This document shows positions 8,301-17,300 of a stretch of 22,369 nucleotides of DNA, piece by piece; position 1 is the stretch's first letter; each line of letters opens with the position of its first letter. The stretch comes from CAZKBP01 sp964551015. GTDB lineage: Bacteria; Bacteroidota; Bacteroidia; Cytophagales; Microscillaceae. The notes under the pieces are model-generated. The model did no database searches and had not been told where the DNA came from. It worked only from the letters and a program-made list of their open reading frames with translations. The DNA is taken from positions 1 through 22,369 of the forward strand of contig CAZKBP010000057.1 in the NCBI GenBank assembly GCA_964551015.1. Direction: 5' to 3'. The position numbers and the translations under genes were made by a program.

Positions 8301-8608
8301 TAGTCCGAGGGAGGTAGTAGAACCCGATAGTAATATTTTCCATCTTCTCTATCTACTTGTTCAGCTAAATAGGCTTCATCAGAATGCTTTGCATCTCGTC
8401 TGAAATAACGACCCTCAGTAGGGTAATCAAAAAGCTGAGTTTCCTGAGGTTGGAGAGTTACAAGACACTCGCCAGATTGACAATCATTTGTCTCTACTAT
8501 TCTAAAGACAAACTCGTTTGGCTCCAATTGAACAAATTGTGCCCTTGCCGATTCAATAGCAAGTGTAAACAACAAGAACAGAATGCTACTTACCAAGTGT
8601 ATTCTCAT
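5315..8608 (-). CDS. Exported TPR-repeat protein, TPR-CHAT-like but lacking CHAT
   Basis: The product is 1097 residues from the ATG at 8608. Residues 1-23 are a signal peptide ending SARAQ. Residues about 25-300 form an unrecognised N-terminal region: a beta-rich part to about 130, then helices. From about 275 to 1025 there are many tandem TPR units, with recurring patterns such as ALGAVIKAQAYYHLEKY, SNLYLKTREFDKALAFLEQN and LGLIYKSQADLDKSKTSLKEA. The last part, KISGGASAQQLFM (1031-1043) then VYEVLIELLIE and ARSYLERNNQEELREKF, resembles the segment that in TPR-CHAT proteins comes immediately before the CHAT caspase-like protease. Here the protein ends about 20 residues later, and an intrinsic terminator follows, so the short form looks settled. 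The likely role is an exported scaffold for protein-protein interaction. No partner can be named from sequence alone. Confidence 0.85.
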   Translation of the reverse strand: MRIHLVSSILFLLFTLAIESARAQFVQLEPNEFVFRIVETNDCQSGECLVTLQPQETQLFDYPTEGRYFRRDAKHSDEAYLAEQVDREDGKYYYRVLLPPSDYILSRDDLIVLPLKVAKNQYRSLFFELARVGTRIEIEDESVFSDRYLYNLDDLWEQDSPEKEEKLIQLLIQDIRKNTISSLKEEEQNQIIQSGYYRGQTLKEVIAKFSKIDIQRFLNLIKEQSIFWGRDIIMTHSVGIWLQQNAPLAHHSFWSLINQAQKVDALKKLIEIHQFDAQIKVKRALEEGITYVHGGQLDSAQKYLELVSPLVPHLDEPEHSYHKAYLHSEIARLQKDNQTYLKQSRVMYQIAQERTSDNLMIELAYRVYDAAQKAEEWDEALKYLLEIEENYLSLAQPHAHELYEKIAKTYEQLQKSDQVKSYTQKRIEHLKNQNSLEALREVVLYYDGMQSFDTVQHYAERLYQKARQEKNTNYQALGAVIKAQAYYHLEKYSSSRTNYEESVKLADQSDNNYIRSFCLPRLAALCEETGKPREAIGKYIQLLQLNQVVRDTTSILDTRNHLSNLYLKTREFDKALAFLEQNLAVCRATRDSLQIANTISSISSIYWEKGAYTQAREQLQKALAIYAKLGNTSGIIDSYASIGHLYLFFDIDYKKAEIYLDKAIALAQTKEDYLGSLAFCYERKASLYYVQGKSETSREYNQKAMEIYQGMDWSEKEGRLLLSGASEDNLADRLTSYDKALEIGEKLKDKALIREANVQKALVYSLQGDFKKALDVLDRNIKIYQETDNLWGLASTYELIGNVYITSSDFQRAKAYILKADSIYQVMEVPNQKINTYQNLGRLYFYQSNYEKSYENHLKSFKLRDSLGMRDGGYETAAQNVGECLHAMGRCVESREYMRLSLQNAQKRKDTYSESSAHKLLGKFYLCQQNYRKAITQFEKALSYGQKNDTKEFLAQVYLGLCKAYYGLGDEKKAISAAQQTIALSKNIGTDYWAWEVHYILGLIYKSQADLDKSKTSLKEAIDIIEAMGAKISGGASAQQLFMAEPKKVKVYEVLIELLIETEAIDEARSYLERNNQEELREKFKDLLVESGSPSRD

Positions 8609-8789
8609 GATTTGTTTTTAGTATTACATAAGATGATTTAATCAATATAAACCTTAGGTTTTTTATGAGTTAAGGTAAACACTGGGGTTGTTTTGAGTGA
8701 TTTTAGGTTGATTTCTCATTTTAGTTATATCTCTTAGATGATACAGCACGAACTCTACGCACCCTTAGATAAGGTCTCGTCTCTCAGCT

Positions 8790-9155
8790 TTGAAAGTAAG
8801 TGCACTATATCCTCGATTGGCTTGGTTCTTAACAGTAAAGCAATTTTACTATTTCCGAAAATATCTCGTCCCCTCTTTTTATTGGATTTTTCTACATTTA
8901 CCTATCCCTAATTTCCAGGCTGATAAGGCTAAGCATTTAAAATATATGGTTTTTATTCACTTTACTTATCTTTTAATTTTAATTGTTGGACACGAAGAAC
9001 AGATAATATTTTTTCAAAATCTACTAATGATTCTGTTGTTATGCAACTCTCTCCAAAACTTTTACCTTGCAAACCCATCAGTTTTGTCTCCATTAGATCA
9101 AATAATAGGCACGAAGGATAATTTTCTAGAGAGCCTCAAGTCCTTGTATGACTGA
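8790..9155 (+). CDS. Doubtful hydrophobic ORF (121 codons)
   Basis: The frame opens only with TTG at 8790 and has no credible upstream signal. It is rich in Phe, Leu, Ile and Tyr, as AT-rich noncoding DNA is when translated, although a stretch around MVFIHFTYLLILIV could pass for a membrane helix. It resembles no family I know. Two features stop me dropping it: its end overlaps an ATG (9148) that begins another short frame, and a terminator-like hairpin lies 115 bases downstream on the same strand. I think it is more likely noncoding or a decayed gene. Confidence 0.15.
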   Translation: MKVSALYPRLAWFLTVKQFYYFRKYLVPSFYWIFLHLPIPNFQADKAKHLKYMVFIHFTYLLILIVGHEEQIIFFQNLLMILLLCNSLQNFYLANPSVLSPLDQIIGTKDNFLESLKSLYD

Positions 9156-9222
9156 CTACCCTCCCCAAGATGGCCCCACGGGAGTCTTTTTTGATGAAAG
9201 TGGCAGAGTGCTCTGGCAGTGA
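9148..9222 (+). pseudogene. 24-codon GC-richer frame, possible gene-end remnant
   Basis: ATG at 9148 reads MTDYPPQDGPTGVFFDESGR, then VLWQ and TGA. Composition and codon use look protein-like and differ sharply from the AT-rich DNA around it. The length is too short for a normal gene, so it could be the tail of a lost gene or a peptide. I do not recognise it. It overlaps the preceding hydrophobic frame by 8 bases. Confidence 0.2.
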
Positions 9223-9269
9223 AAGCAGCCATGATGCCCACCACGACCCTAGCTTCTTGCCAAGTTGCT

Positions 9270-9291
9270 AAGCTTATTTTTGAGCTTTTTT
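9270..9291 (+). terminator. Terminator-like hairpin
   Basis: AAGCTTA-TTTT-TGAGCTT forms a 7-bp stem with one G-T wobble and a 4-base loop, followed by TTTT. The stem is weak, and no well-supported gene ends upstream of it. Confidence 0.35.
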
Positions 9292-9572
9292 CTCTGAGAT
9301 TTCAAGATCAATTTGCAGTTGGTATGGTGGCTTGGGTATCATCATATCAAGGTTTAGGAGTTGGCTGACTAAGCGAAGGTTAGGGTAAAAAATACGGAGC
9401 AATAGAAAAAACCAATTTTGAAATAAAATCAAAGTATAATGCTAAAAATCATGTATTCTCAAAACATTTTCCAAAAGTTTTCAAAAATTCCAAAGTTGAA
9501 AGACGAACAAGAGTTTAGATTTTTTTTAGGGATTATGTATATTCGGCTCTTTCCAAAGTAGACCGTAATATC

Positions 9573-11018
9573 ATGGCTGAGAGATCATTAGGAAGTCGCA
9601 TTAATAAACCGTTGCCTTCTTATAAGTTTGGCAATAACCATCTGCTCCTAATAGGAATAAATGAGTATGAGAACTTTCCAGCACTCAAAAATGCCGTAAA
9701 AGATGTTCTAGATTTTAAGCAAGTTCTTCTTAACCAATACTCGTATATACAAGATGAGCAGGATCAGAAGTACTTGACTATCCTCACCAACCAAGAGGCT
9801 AACCGAGTAAACATTATCAATGCTTTCCAAAAAATTAATTGCGAAGCCAAAGAGGAGGACAAGGTACTCATTTATTTCTCAGGGCACGGAGATGTAGACG
9901 AAAGAAGAACCAGTGGTTTCTGGGTACCCGTGGATGCTAAACCAGACGTAGAGGCTAGTTTGATTTTTAATAGCACAGTGCTTGAATACCTCAACCGTAT
10001 CTTAGCCAAACATATCTTTTTGATTTCTGATGCTTGTTTTTCAGGAACTCTTTTGACGAGGAGTACTCGCATGAATAGGGAGGAAAATATAGATAAGCTA
10101 GAACTTCGCAAATCCCGATGGATATTGTGCTCAGGTCGCGATGACCAAGTGGTTGGAGATGGGCAACCAGGTCAAAATAGTCCTTTTGCCACACAGATTT
10201 TAAGACACCTTCGGGAAAATGAAGATGGCAAATTGCGAGTAATGACCCTAATCGATCGCGTAATTGAAAACGTAGCTTACAATTATAAACAAGAACCCGA
10301 CGGTAGTCCTCTATATGGAGTCGGACACGATGGCGGGCAATTTATTTTTTATAAGAAAGGAAATACGCTTGCATCGGTAGACAAGGTAGTTAGTGTTGAT
10401 GACTTAGAACTAAAAAGAACTAATTTCCCAAAAAATTATGTATTCTATGGGCTGGTTGCTACTTTGACTCTACTCATCGGTTTTATTTTTACGACCTATG
10501 TAATGAAACCTTCTAAACCTTCTGCTTGGGAGCTTTCTGGCGAAGTAAGTATCAATGGACAACCAGAATCAGGCGTGAAAATTTTTAACCTTCAAACCGG
10601 CAAAATTGACTCTACCGATATACGAGGAAGGTTTGAGACTTCATTTGAGAAAGATTCTAAGGCTGAAATACGGTTTCAATTTACCCCTGCTAAAATCAAC
10701 GTAACCCGAGAAGTATCTCGCGAAAATGCGAAAGGACGTCTATTTGAGCTAAAATCGAGCATTGAGAAGTCACACATTAGTGGTGAGATAGAAGAGCCCT
10801 TTTGGCTAAAGAAAGATACTATAACCCTCATTTCTACGCAAACCGAAGATACGATTCCAGTGGATTCAGAAGGTAAATTTGAAGCAGAAATCTGGGCGGA
10901 GCGTGGAAGTCCTGTTTCGTTCCGTATCTTGCTAAATGGTCAAGAAACGACCCGGGAAGAGCAGCGTTGGTATCTAGAAGATAAGGGAGAGTACAAAATG
11001 CGCTTTCCACTCAAATAG
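9573..11018 (+). CDS. Membrane-anchored caspase-like protease (peptidase C14) with periplasmic Ig-like domain
   Basis: The product is 481 residues from the ATG at 9573. Residues 20-250 are a caspase/metacaspase (C14) domain. NHLLLIGINEYENFPALKNAVKD (22-44) is the typical opening. YFSGHGD places the catalytic His at 105, and ISDACFSG places the nucleophilic Cys at 155, so both residues of the dyad are present. The domain continues to about 260 with SRWILCSGRDDQ and SPFATQIL. A single hydrophobic segment at 279-300 has Lys/Arg just before it and no signal peptide precedes it, suggesting N-terminus inside. The remaining 180 residues would be periplasmic and begin with a carboxypeptidase-regulatory-like beta-sandwich (WELSGEVSINGQPESGVKIF, with TDIRGRFETSF). 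The family normally cleaves after Lys/Arg or Asp; the specificity here cannot be told. It leads an apparent three-gene operon with two exported proteins, suggesting envelope signals gate the cytosolic protease. Confidence 0.88.
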   Translation: MAERSLGSRINKPLPSYKFGNNHLLLIGINEYENFPALKNAVKDVLDFKQVLLNQYSYIQDEQDQKYLTILTNQEANRVNIINAFQKINCEAKEEDKVLIYFSGHGDVDERRTSGFWVPVDAKPDVEASLIFNSTVLEYLNRILAKHIFLISDACFSGTLLTRSTRMNREENIDKLELRKSRWILCSGRDDQVVGDGQPGQNSPFATQILRHLRENEDGKLRVMTLIDRVIENVAYNYKQEPDGSPLYGVGHDGGQFIFYKKGNTLASVDKVVSVDDLELKRTNFPKNYVFYGLVATLTLLIGFIFTTYVMKPSKPSAWELSGEVSINGQPESGVKIFNLQTGKIDSTDIRGRFETSFEKDSKAEIRFQFTPAKINVTREVSRENAKGRLFELKSSIEKSHISGEIEEPFWLKKDTITLISTQTEDTIPVDSEGKFEAEIWAERGSPVSFRILLNGQETTREEQRWYLEDKGEYKMRFPLK

Positions 11019-11083
11019 CATCTTATAAACTTCTCTAAACCAAAACTTTAGATAACCTCAGTCTATTAACAAATCACTTGACT

Positions 11084-12097
11084 ATGCTCAGTAAATTTTC
11101 ATACTATCTACTTATCCTTCTTGTCTTTTCTACAAATTGCAGTTGGGGCCGCACCCTCAAAGGAAAAATCCAATATCTTGGTGAGCGTCTCAGTCCTTTC
11201 CAAGTGAAGAATCCCGAAAATATTCGCCTCTACGTAGATAGTAAAGGAGAGATAAATGTCAAATACCTAGGGGGCGGAAATTTTGAAACCTATGTGCCTG
11301 ATGATTTCAAGCAGATTCGCTTGGAAATCAACGACAGAAACTATCGCTTCGTAGCCCCCATCGGAGGTATTCACGCCAAGCTCAAAGACGATCAAGCCGT
11401 GTATGTTTTCGTGCTTGAAGATTCTATGGAAGGACTTCGCCTGAAATTACAACAGAAGAGAGCTCTGGCTATTCCAGCAGACCTAGCGGCTCTGAATCAA
11501 TTTAAGCTAAAAGAAGAAGAAAAAAAGAGACTCCATACCAAGCTACTCCAAGTGAAAGAACGCTACGATAGTCTCGTGAAAGCAACACCTGACCACGAAA
11601 GTTTTTTCCAGAATAAACAAACTAATTTTCTTCCACAGCTCGTGGCCGTCTTCCAATATTATCGTCGAGGTAGTGATAGTCTCATGAAAGTTTGCAAAGA
11701 GCTTTTGGAAGACAAGCTGAAAAACCCTACATACGTATTCAGTCGCTTTGAGGAAGTTCTTGTCCAATACTACAACCCAGCTTATGAGGCTCTAAACCGG
11801 ACTAGATATGCTTATGAACATAAAGCAAGCGTGTATTGGGAGCTTGATAAGCTTCAAAATATCGTGATAGATTTATACGAGTTGGCTCTACAAGACCTTC
11901 ACCGAAAGAAGTTTTTAGACCTAAACACCCCTTTTCAAAAAATTCGTCTATACACAGAGAAAAAAAGCTTAAATAACAAAAGAAAAAGTTCCATTTTAAA
12001 AGGTGTTGCCGAAAGGTATATGGAAATTGAAGAACTAGATCATCAGTTGTCTATCAAGCTCGAAAACCTAATCAAAACTTTAGCTCCACGACCATGA
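11084..12097 (+). CDS. Exported helical protein with N-terminal beta domain, caspase operon gene 2
   Basis: I chose the ATG at 11084 over a TTG two codons upstream, giving 337 residues. Residues 1-24 are a signal peptide (LLILLVFSTNCSWG); the Cys has no proper lipobox. Residues about 25-110 look like a short beta-sandwich (LKGKIQYLGERLSPFQVKN, IRLYVDSKGEINVKYLGGG), reminiscent of regulatory domains seen in outer-membrane proteins. Residues about 125-337 are mostly charged helix, including a coiled-coil-like KLKEEEKKRLHTKLLQVKER. I recognise no family. It lies 65 bases after the caspase gene, and its stop overlaps the start of the next gene in ATGA. Architecture matches the next protein, so the two are probably diverged duplicates or partners acting in the periplasm. 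Confidence 0.8.
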   Translation: MLSKFSYYLLILLVFSTNCSWGRTLKGKIQYLGERLSPFQVKNPENIRLYVDSKGEINVKYLGGGNFETYVPDDFKQIRLEINDRNYRFVAPIGGIHAKLKDDQAVYVFVLEDSMEGLRLKLQQKRALAIPADLAALNQFKLKEEEKKRLHTKLLQVKERYDSLVKATPDHESFFQNKQTNFLPQLVAVFQYYRRGSDSLMKVCKELLEDKLKNPTYVFSRFEEVLVQYYNPAYEALNRTRYAYEHKASVYWELDKLQNIVIDLYELALQDLHRKKFLDLNTPFQKIRLYTEKKSLNNKRKSSILKGVAERYMEIEELDHQLSIKLENLIKTLAPRP

Positions 12098-13077
12098 GTT
12101 TCACTAAAATAAACAAATTACACCTATGCATGCTGTTCTTTGCAGGTATTCATTTCCAAAGCATAGCTCAAACAAAGCCCTCCATCTATCAAGCTAGAGT
12201 GCTCTATCCGTCGGGCGTACTTGATAATATTCCCGTGGAAGTGAACGGAGTTAGCTTTGAGCCAACTTCCACCGATGGAAGCTTCACTTTTAAAGCAGAC
12301 AGCAGACTTTTGAACGTAGAAGTGAGGCTGGGCCAGGGTGAGTACGATATCGTGAACTACGAAGGAGGTAAGGTGCCCTTGCCTCAAAACACGAGCGAGG
12401 TGATTTATCTTTATTTAGGCAAAAGCACTGGTGAATTACTTAAAAAAGAAATCGCCCAACAGCTTTATCAAAGAGAGCGAGCCCTCGAGGAAATCATGAG
12501 AGCCTATGACCAATCCCTCAGTACAGAAATCTATTCTACCGATTCGCTACGAAAAGAGTACGCAAGGCTTTCAGGACTCCGTGAAGAAGAGATCAAGCAA
12601 GAGCTAGAAAATACTGATCATCAACTGACACTTTATGATCAACTATCCAGTGCTTTACTCAACTATTTCACCCGTGCCAAAGACTTTAAAGACTTTTTTT
12701 ATTATAAGGTCGCCATACTGATTTTATATAATCAGAAGTACGAACAAATGTACGCTCAATACTGGAACGCGCTAGAAGATAGTCATAGAGAGATAGAAGC
12801 GATCCGTAACTCTACTCTGCCTGCGATGGCAAACTACTGGGACAACTCGGAAGTATCTTATTTCAAAAATACGATTCTCAATCAGCAGATTTCGGATATA
12901 GAAGCTTTGATACAAAAACTTAAAGATTCCTACCAAGTGCTCAAGAAACAGCGCCCCCGCGGGGCAATGCTAGAAGGCTTAGAGGAAAAAATGGTAAGGG
13001 AAGCCAAAGAACTCTTAAAAGAAATTGACCTAGCCGAAGAAAAGGTTTTAAGGGGCTTAGCCGAGCTAAAAAAATAG
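12094..13077 (+). CDS. Exported helical protein with N-terminal beta domain, caspase operon gene 3
   Basis: The product is 327 residues from the ATG at 12094, which overlaps the previous stop by 4 bases (ATGA), so translation is probably coupled. Residues 1-26 are a signal peptide ending SIAQ. Residues 28-110 look like a carboxypeptidase-regulatory-like beta domain (YQARVLYPSGVLDNIPVEVN, then STDGSFTFKAD), the same kind of element as in the periplasmic part of the caspase. Residues about 115-327 are long amphipathic helices with a Glu/Lys-rich end. I do not recognise a named family. The gene ends one base before the stop of the convergent barrel gene. By inference it is a periplasmic partner of the caspase. 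Confidence 0.8.
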   Translation: MSFTKINKLHLCMLFFAGIHFQSIAQTKPSIYQARVLYPSGVLDNIPVEVNGVSFEPTSTDGSFTFKADSRLLNVEVRLGQGEYDIVNYEGGKVPLPQNTSEVIYLYLGKSTGELLKKEIAQQLYQRERALEEIMRAYDQSLSTEIYSTDSLRKEYARLSGLREEEIKQELENTDHQLTLYDQLSSALLNYFTRAKDFKDFFYYKVAILILYNQKYEQMYAQYWNALEDSHREIEAIRNSTLPAMANYWDNSEVSYFKNTILNQQISDIEALIQKLKDSYQVLKKQRPRGAMLEGLEEKMVREAKELLKEIDLAEEKVLRGLAELKK

Positions 13078-13078
13078 C

Positions 13079-14098
13079 TTATCTAGACTTCTTTTTATTA
13101 ACCTTATCTCTGCGATAAATCACGCTGAAATTCCAGCTCGACCAGAAGTTGTTGTTTTTAGCCAGTGCTACTTGCTGATAAAATAAATTCATCCCTAAAC
13201 CTCTCTCGAATTGCCCTTGAACTCCAAAGCCCCACTGTAAAGAGGAGGTATTTGAACGGGTAGTAGCGCCCGACGCAAACTGGTTCTCAAAGAAACCTAC
13301 TTGAAAATTAGTAGAGACAAAAGGAGCCAAATAAAAATCATTACTTTTACCATTTGCTCGAGTCTTGTTGATGACTGGAATAAAATAGCTAAGATTCACC
13401 CCGATCGGAATTGTAAAAAAACTAGACTTTCTCTCGCCACTATCTACCCCAAAAATCAAGGTATTGAGGTCTATATTGTCTTGCCGAGGTAACGCGTAAA
13501 TCATACCTATTTGACCTAAGAATTTCATCTTAGTACTTTTGAAAAGACCATCGTAGTAAAAGAGAGAGGCATCCAATACTACTTGATCCAGAAAAAGTAA
13601 GTCTCGCGAGAGACTTTCTTGATTACTTACGGGTACCCGCACCCCCAACTGGGCACTCAGCCCATATGGGTCGCTTTCTGAACCACCGTCCAAAAGACTG
13701 TACCGAAATCTAAGCCCCAAAGACTCTAAACTGGCATTACTGACCTGCTGAGTGCTTACTTTTCTAGAGAAATTGAATACATTAAGCGGTGAAGCACTTT
13801 CATCCGTATCAAAGCTGCCCGAACTAAAAAGTAGCTCTGCACCTATATCAAACCGATCATTGATCCCATAAAAGCCTTGAAACGTGCTTCGCAGGATACT
13901 TACCCTTCCCCCCAAATCTTCGGTAGTCCCTTCGCTATCATAGCGGTCGTAATAGATTAAGCTGTTAAACCCATTAAGCTCATAACCGCCTTTGGATAGA
14001 GTTAAAGGTGAGGAGTTGATGTTAATATTTTTTTGGCCTCTTGCCTCAAGGTGAATACAAACAAAAAAAACTAAAATTAAAACCAGATTCGTTTTCAT
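13079..14098 (-). CDS. Outer-membrane beta-barrel protein
   Basis: The product is 339 residues from the ATG at 14098. Residues 1-21 are a signal peptide ending EARGQ. The mature protein is a run of alternating hydrophobic/polar strands with aromatic girdles, such as GFNSLIYYDRYDS, FYLAPFVSTNFQVGF and WSSWNFSVIYRRD. It has Gly- and Ser-rich loops and the pattern RFDIGAELLFSSGSF seen in transporter-like OMP families of Bacteroidota. About 12-14 strands would fit the length. There is no plug domain or TonB box, so it is not a SusC-type receptor. It is convergent with the caspase operon, with one base between stops. Its 216-base upstream region separates it from the LRR gene, so it is likely transcribed separately. 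Substrate and partner are unknown. Confidence 0.75.
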   Translation of the reverse strand: MKTNLVLILVFFVCIHLEARGQKNININSSPLTLSKGGYELNGFNSLIYYDRYDSEGTTEDLGGRVSILRSTFQGFYGINDRFDIGAELLFSSGSFDTDESASPLNVFNFSRKVSTQQVSNASLESLGLRFRYSLLDGGSESDPYGLSAQLGVRVPVSNQESLSRDLLFLDQVVLDASLFYYDGLFKSTKMKFLGQIGMIYALPRQDNIDLNTLIFGVDSGERKSSFFTIPIGVNLSYFIPVINKTRANGKSNDFYLAPFVSTNFQVGFFENQFASGATTRSNTSSLQWGFGVQGQFERGLGMNLFYQQVALAKNNNFWSSWNFSVIYRRDKVNKKKSR

Positions 14099-14314
14099 AA
14101 GAATTACTTTATTGTGAAGTTCTTCAAAGGCACTGATTGGTTAGCGAAAAACTCCTGATCCAGGTTCTAAGGAAGCAAATTTTTAAGTGAGGGCAAGCTC
14201 AGGTGGAGCTTGAGCCAGCCAGCGCAATGCCAGCGATTAACAAAAAAATTGCAAAATCAGGTTCCGAAAGAGGTATTTTGCAGCTCAAAGATAAACCTCA
14301 GACAGCCTTTATAT
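14099..14314. other. Spacer between LRR gene end and barrel gene start
   Basis: The only structure seen is a hairpin at 14194-14212 (CAAGCTC-aggtg-GAGCTTG, 7-bp perfect stem). No T-run follows immediately on either strand, so I cannot call it a terminator. A box one base off the -7 consensus (TGCCTTTG on the minus strand, around 14126-14133) lies upstream of the barrel gene. Confidence 0.35.
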
Positions 14315-17300
14315 CTATAGTTTGAGTAGCTTGCGATACACTTGCTCCCCGTTAATCTCGATAAGCACCTGATATAGCCCTGCTGGTAAATGAGCCACAT
14401 CAAGTTTATGAATCGTTTCGCTTGGGTCAAATTGAAAATCGAGTCTCTCTCTTCCCTGAGGGTCATAGATCAAAATCCTACCTTCCTGAGCAAAAGGAGT
14501 TTCGCGAAGCTCAATCTGTAGATACTGGTCAGTAGGATTCGGGAACAAACTCAGGCTTCCTTGGCTAAACTGCTGAGGCAAGCCAGTGATTCCATCTACC
14601 ACAACCTCCACGTTTCTACTGTAAAGCACCAAGCCTGGTACTAATTCATTTCTCACCTCTGTGGTATAGATACCCGAATCCCTTCCAAAGATGGGAGCTA
14701 AGTTTAAGATGGAGTCTTCTGAGAAATTGGTGATATATTCCCCGTCTTTGAGCCAGCGATAAAAGTTATGTAGCCCTTCGGTAGCTAATCCCAATTCTAT
14801 TGCTTCACCTGCATTTCTTAGAAGGAAAGTGTCTTCTACTGCCAGCTTGGCTTGAGGGCTATACAGGCTAGAATTGGCAAAATAATGGGAATAAACTTCT
14901 AGATCACCAAAATCCAAGCGATTATTACTTACAGAAACTAAGCCCGTAAAAGCTCCCGAAAAAATATTTTCCAAATGATTTATCTCATTATCATTTAGGT
15001 TGATTACCTGTAAGTTTTCCAGTTGAGCAATCTCCTGAGGTAAGCTTCCCTGAATCTGATTCCCCGATAAGTCTAGCTGTTCTAAATGAATCAGATCACC
15101 GATGGCCGCAGGTAAACTGCCTAACAGATGGTTCTGGGCTAGCTCCAACTTTACTACCCGCTGATTCTCCACAGTCACGCCGTACCAATTGTTATCCACG
15201 TTATTGTTCGCCAAGTCCCACCCTTGCTTATCAATCCAGTTATCTCCTTGGGTAGCCTCGTAAATGGCAACGAGTGCCTGATATTCTCTTTCGCTAACCC
15301 GTGATGGAATGGGAGCGATATTTACCCGCACTGATTTGGTCAAGAGTTCAAGATCAGGAAGCAAGCTATTCTTAATCACACAATGATATAGCCCACTATC
15401 GGCCTCAAGTATCTCTTCCAAAAAAAATTCAGCATTATCCGCCACTAGAGAAATGGGTTCTCCATCTCTGAACCACTGGTAATCGTTCCCAATCCCTCCT
15501 ACCGAAACCGATAGCCATAGATCGTCTCCACTAATCAGGTTGATAACTTCGGAGTCTTGATCAATCGTGTCCTGAGGGACGTAATGGGCACTTGTACTAA
15601 AAAGTGCCTGATTTGGAAGTAAATCTCCAAAATCCAAACGATTCTCAAACACTACTAGCTCAGGATTGAAGTCAGGATGAGATAAGTTGGGTAAGGTTGC
15701 TAACTGATTTTGACTCAACCAGAGCTTTTCCAAACGAGATAAAAATTTCAAGCCTTCTGGAATAGCTCCAACCAATTGATTATCAAACAGCAGCAACTCC
15801 CGCAAATCTCGCATCTGTCCCAACGAGTTGGGCAGAACTCCGCTGAATCGGTTATGCTGTGCTTGGAGGATTTGTAGAAGAGTCAAGTTGCCAATTTCTG
15901 TGGGCAAACTCCCCGTTAGCTGGTTGTTGTTTAGCCAGAGAGCCCTCAATTTTTCTAAATCAATGATGGACGAAGGAAGCGAACCATAGAGCGCATTATC
16001 GGCTAGGTTCAGTTCTTCCAGATATACCAAGTTGCCAATTTCTTCGGGGAGGTTTCCAGCTAATTGAAGATGACTGAGGTCAATCCCTACCACGTGATTG
16101 TCCCTTACTTGAATACCATACCACTGATTGCTCACCGTATTCTCTTCTAGAGTCCAGCTACGGAGACTATCCACCTCTGATCCACGGAGAGCCTCATACA
16201 GTGCTACCAGAGCTTGATACTCCACCTCGGGTACTCCCCTTACGATGACACGAATAGGTTCAAAACGAAGTGTTAGACCCGGAACAGTAGGATTAGTGAC
16301 TTCACAGACATAGCTGCCACTATGAGTAGGGTCAGCCTGCAAAACCACATACTGGGCAGTATCCAAAGTCGCAGTTACAGGCAGTCCTTCTCTAAACCAC
16401 TGGTACTGGTTACCCTCTCCGGGCATATGAAGCCTGAGTAACAAGAGATCATTGATATCTAGTTGCACAGTATCCTGACCCACGGGAAACTCCTGCTGAG
16501 GCATCAGCAGATTGGCACTGAAATCCAAGGCCAGACTTTTTGAAATAATGCTTTCAAAGTTAAGCATATTAAAAGCCAAGTTAGCACCTCTAATAAACTC
16601 AGATGATATCGATAAGTCTCTAATATGATTATGAGAGAGATTGGCTCCACTTAGTTCTTTTCCTGAGTCAAGGTATATACCCACTAACTGGTTATGGCTT
16701 AAGTCCAAAACGAGAGGCGAAATCTCAACTAATTCCTCCTCATTGAGAGACTGACCATACTTTCTGAAACCAAAATCTAGTCCGGAGGGAATAATTCCCT
16801 GTAGTTGGTTGTGGCTCAAATCCAAAGTATCCAGCCTCAGATTCGAGAATGATTCGGGAATGGTACCACTTAATCGATTGTAAGAAAGATCAATTTTTTG
16901 GATACACGCCCCTAGCTCGGAGAGGGAGGCAGGTATGTTTCCATATAGACCGTTATTTGCGAGCTCGATCTTGGTGACAAGTCCATTCTCTAGAGTGATG
17001 CCATACCAATCCTCGCCTATTTCGGTAGCCGTGGTATCCCAGCCTGTGTTATTCTCCCACTCGCCACCGTTGGTACTCTGATATAAATCAATTAGAATTT
17101 GACGATGCAAGTCAGTAGGCAAACTCGGAACAACATGAATGGGGTTCGTTTCTACATAAAAACTCTCGAAACGCGGCATCTGCACACGTATACGGTAGGT
17201 ACTTTGCCAAGAACCATCTTGATGGTGTTTCTCGATGAAGTTGTAGCAAATGCTGCTTTCTTCTTTGGTGCTCAAGAAGGCTTCTCCGTCCTTGTAAATG

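Larger units (their letters stand above)
8609..9572. other. Long AT-rich intergenic region between divergent TPR and caspase genes
   Basis: This region of about 960 bases lies upstream of both the TPR gene (minus) and the caspase gene (plus), so promoters of both should be here. I saw no exact TAnnTTTG box. TATATTCG at 9538-9545, one mismatch from the consensus and 27 bases before the caspase ATG, is the best candidate for that gene. A hydrophobic open frame (8790-9155), a GC-richer 24-codon frame (9148-9222) and a terminator-like hairpin (9270-9291) hint at a decayed small plus-strand transcription unit. Confidence 0.45.
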
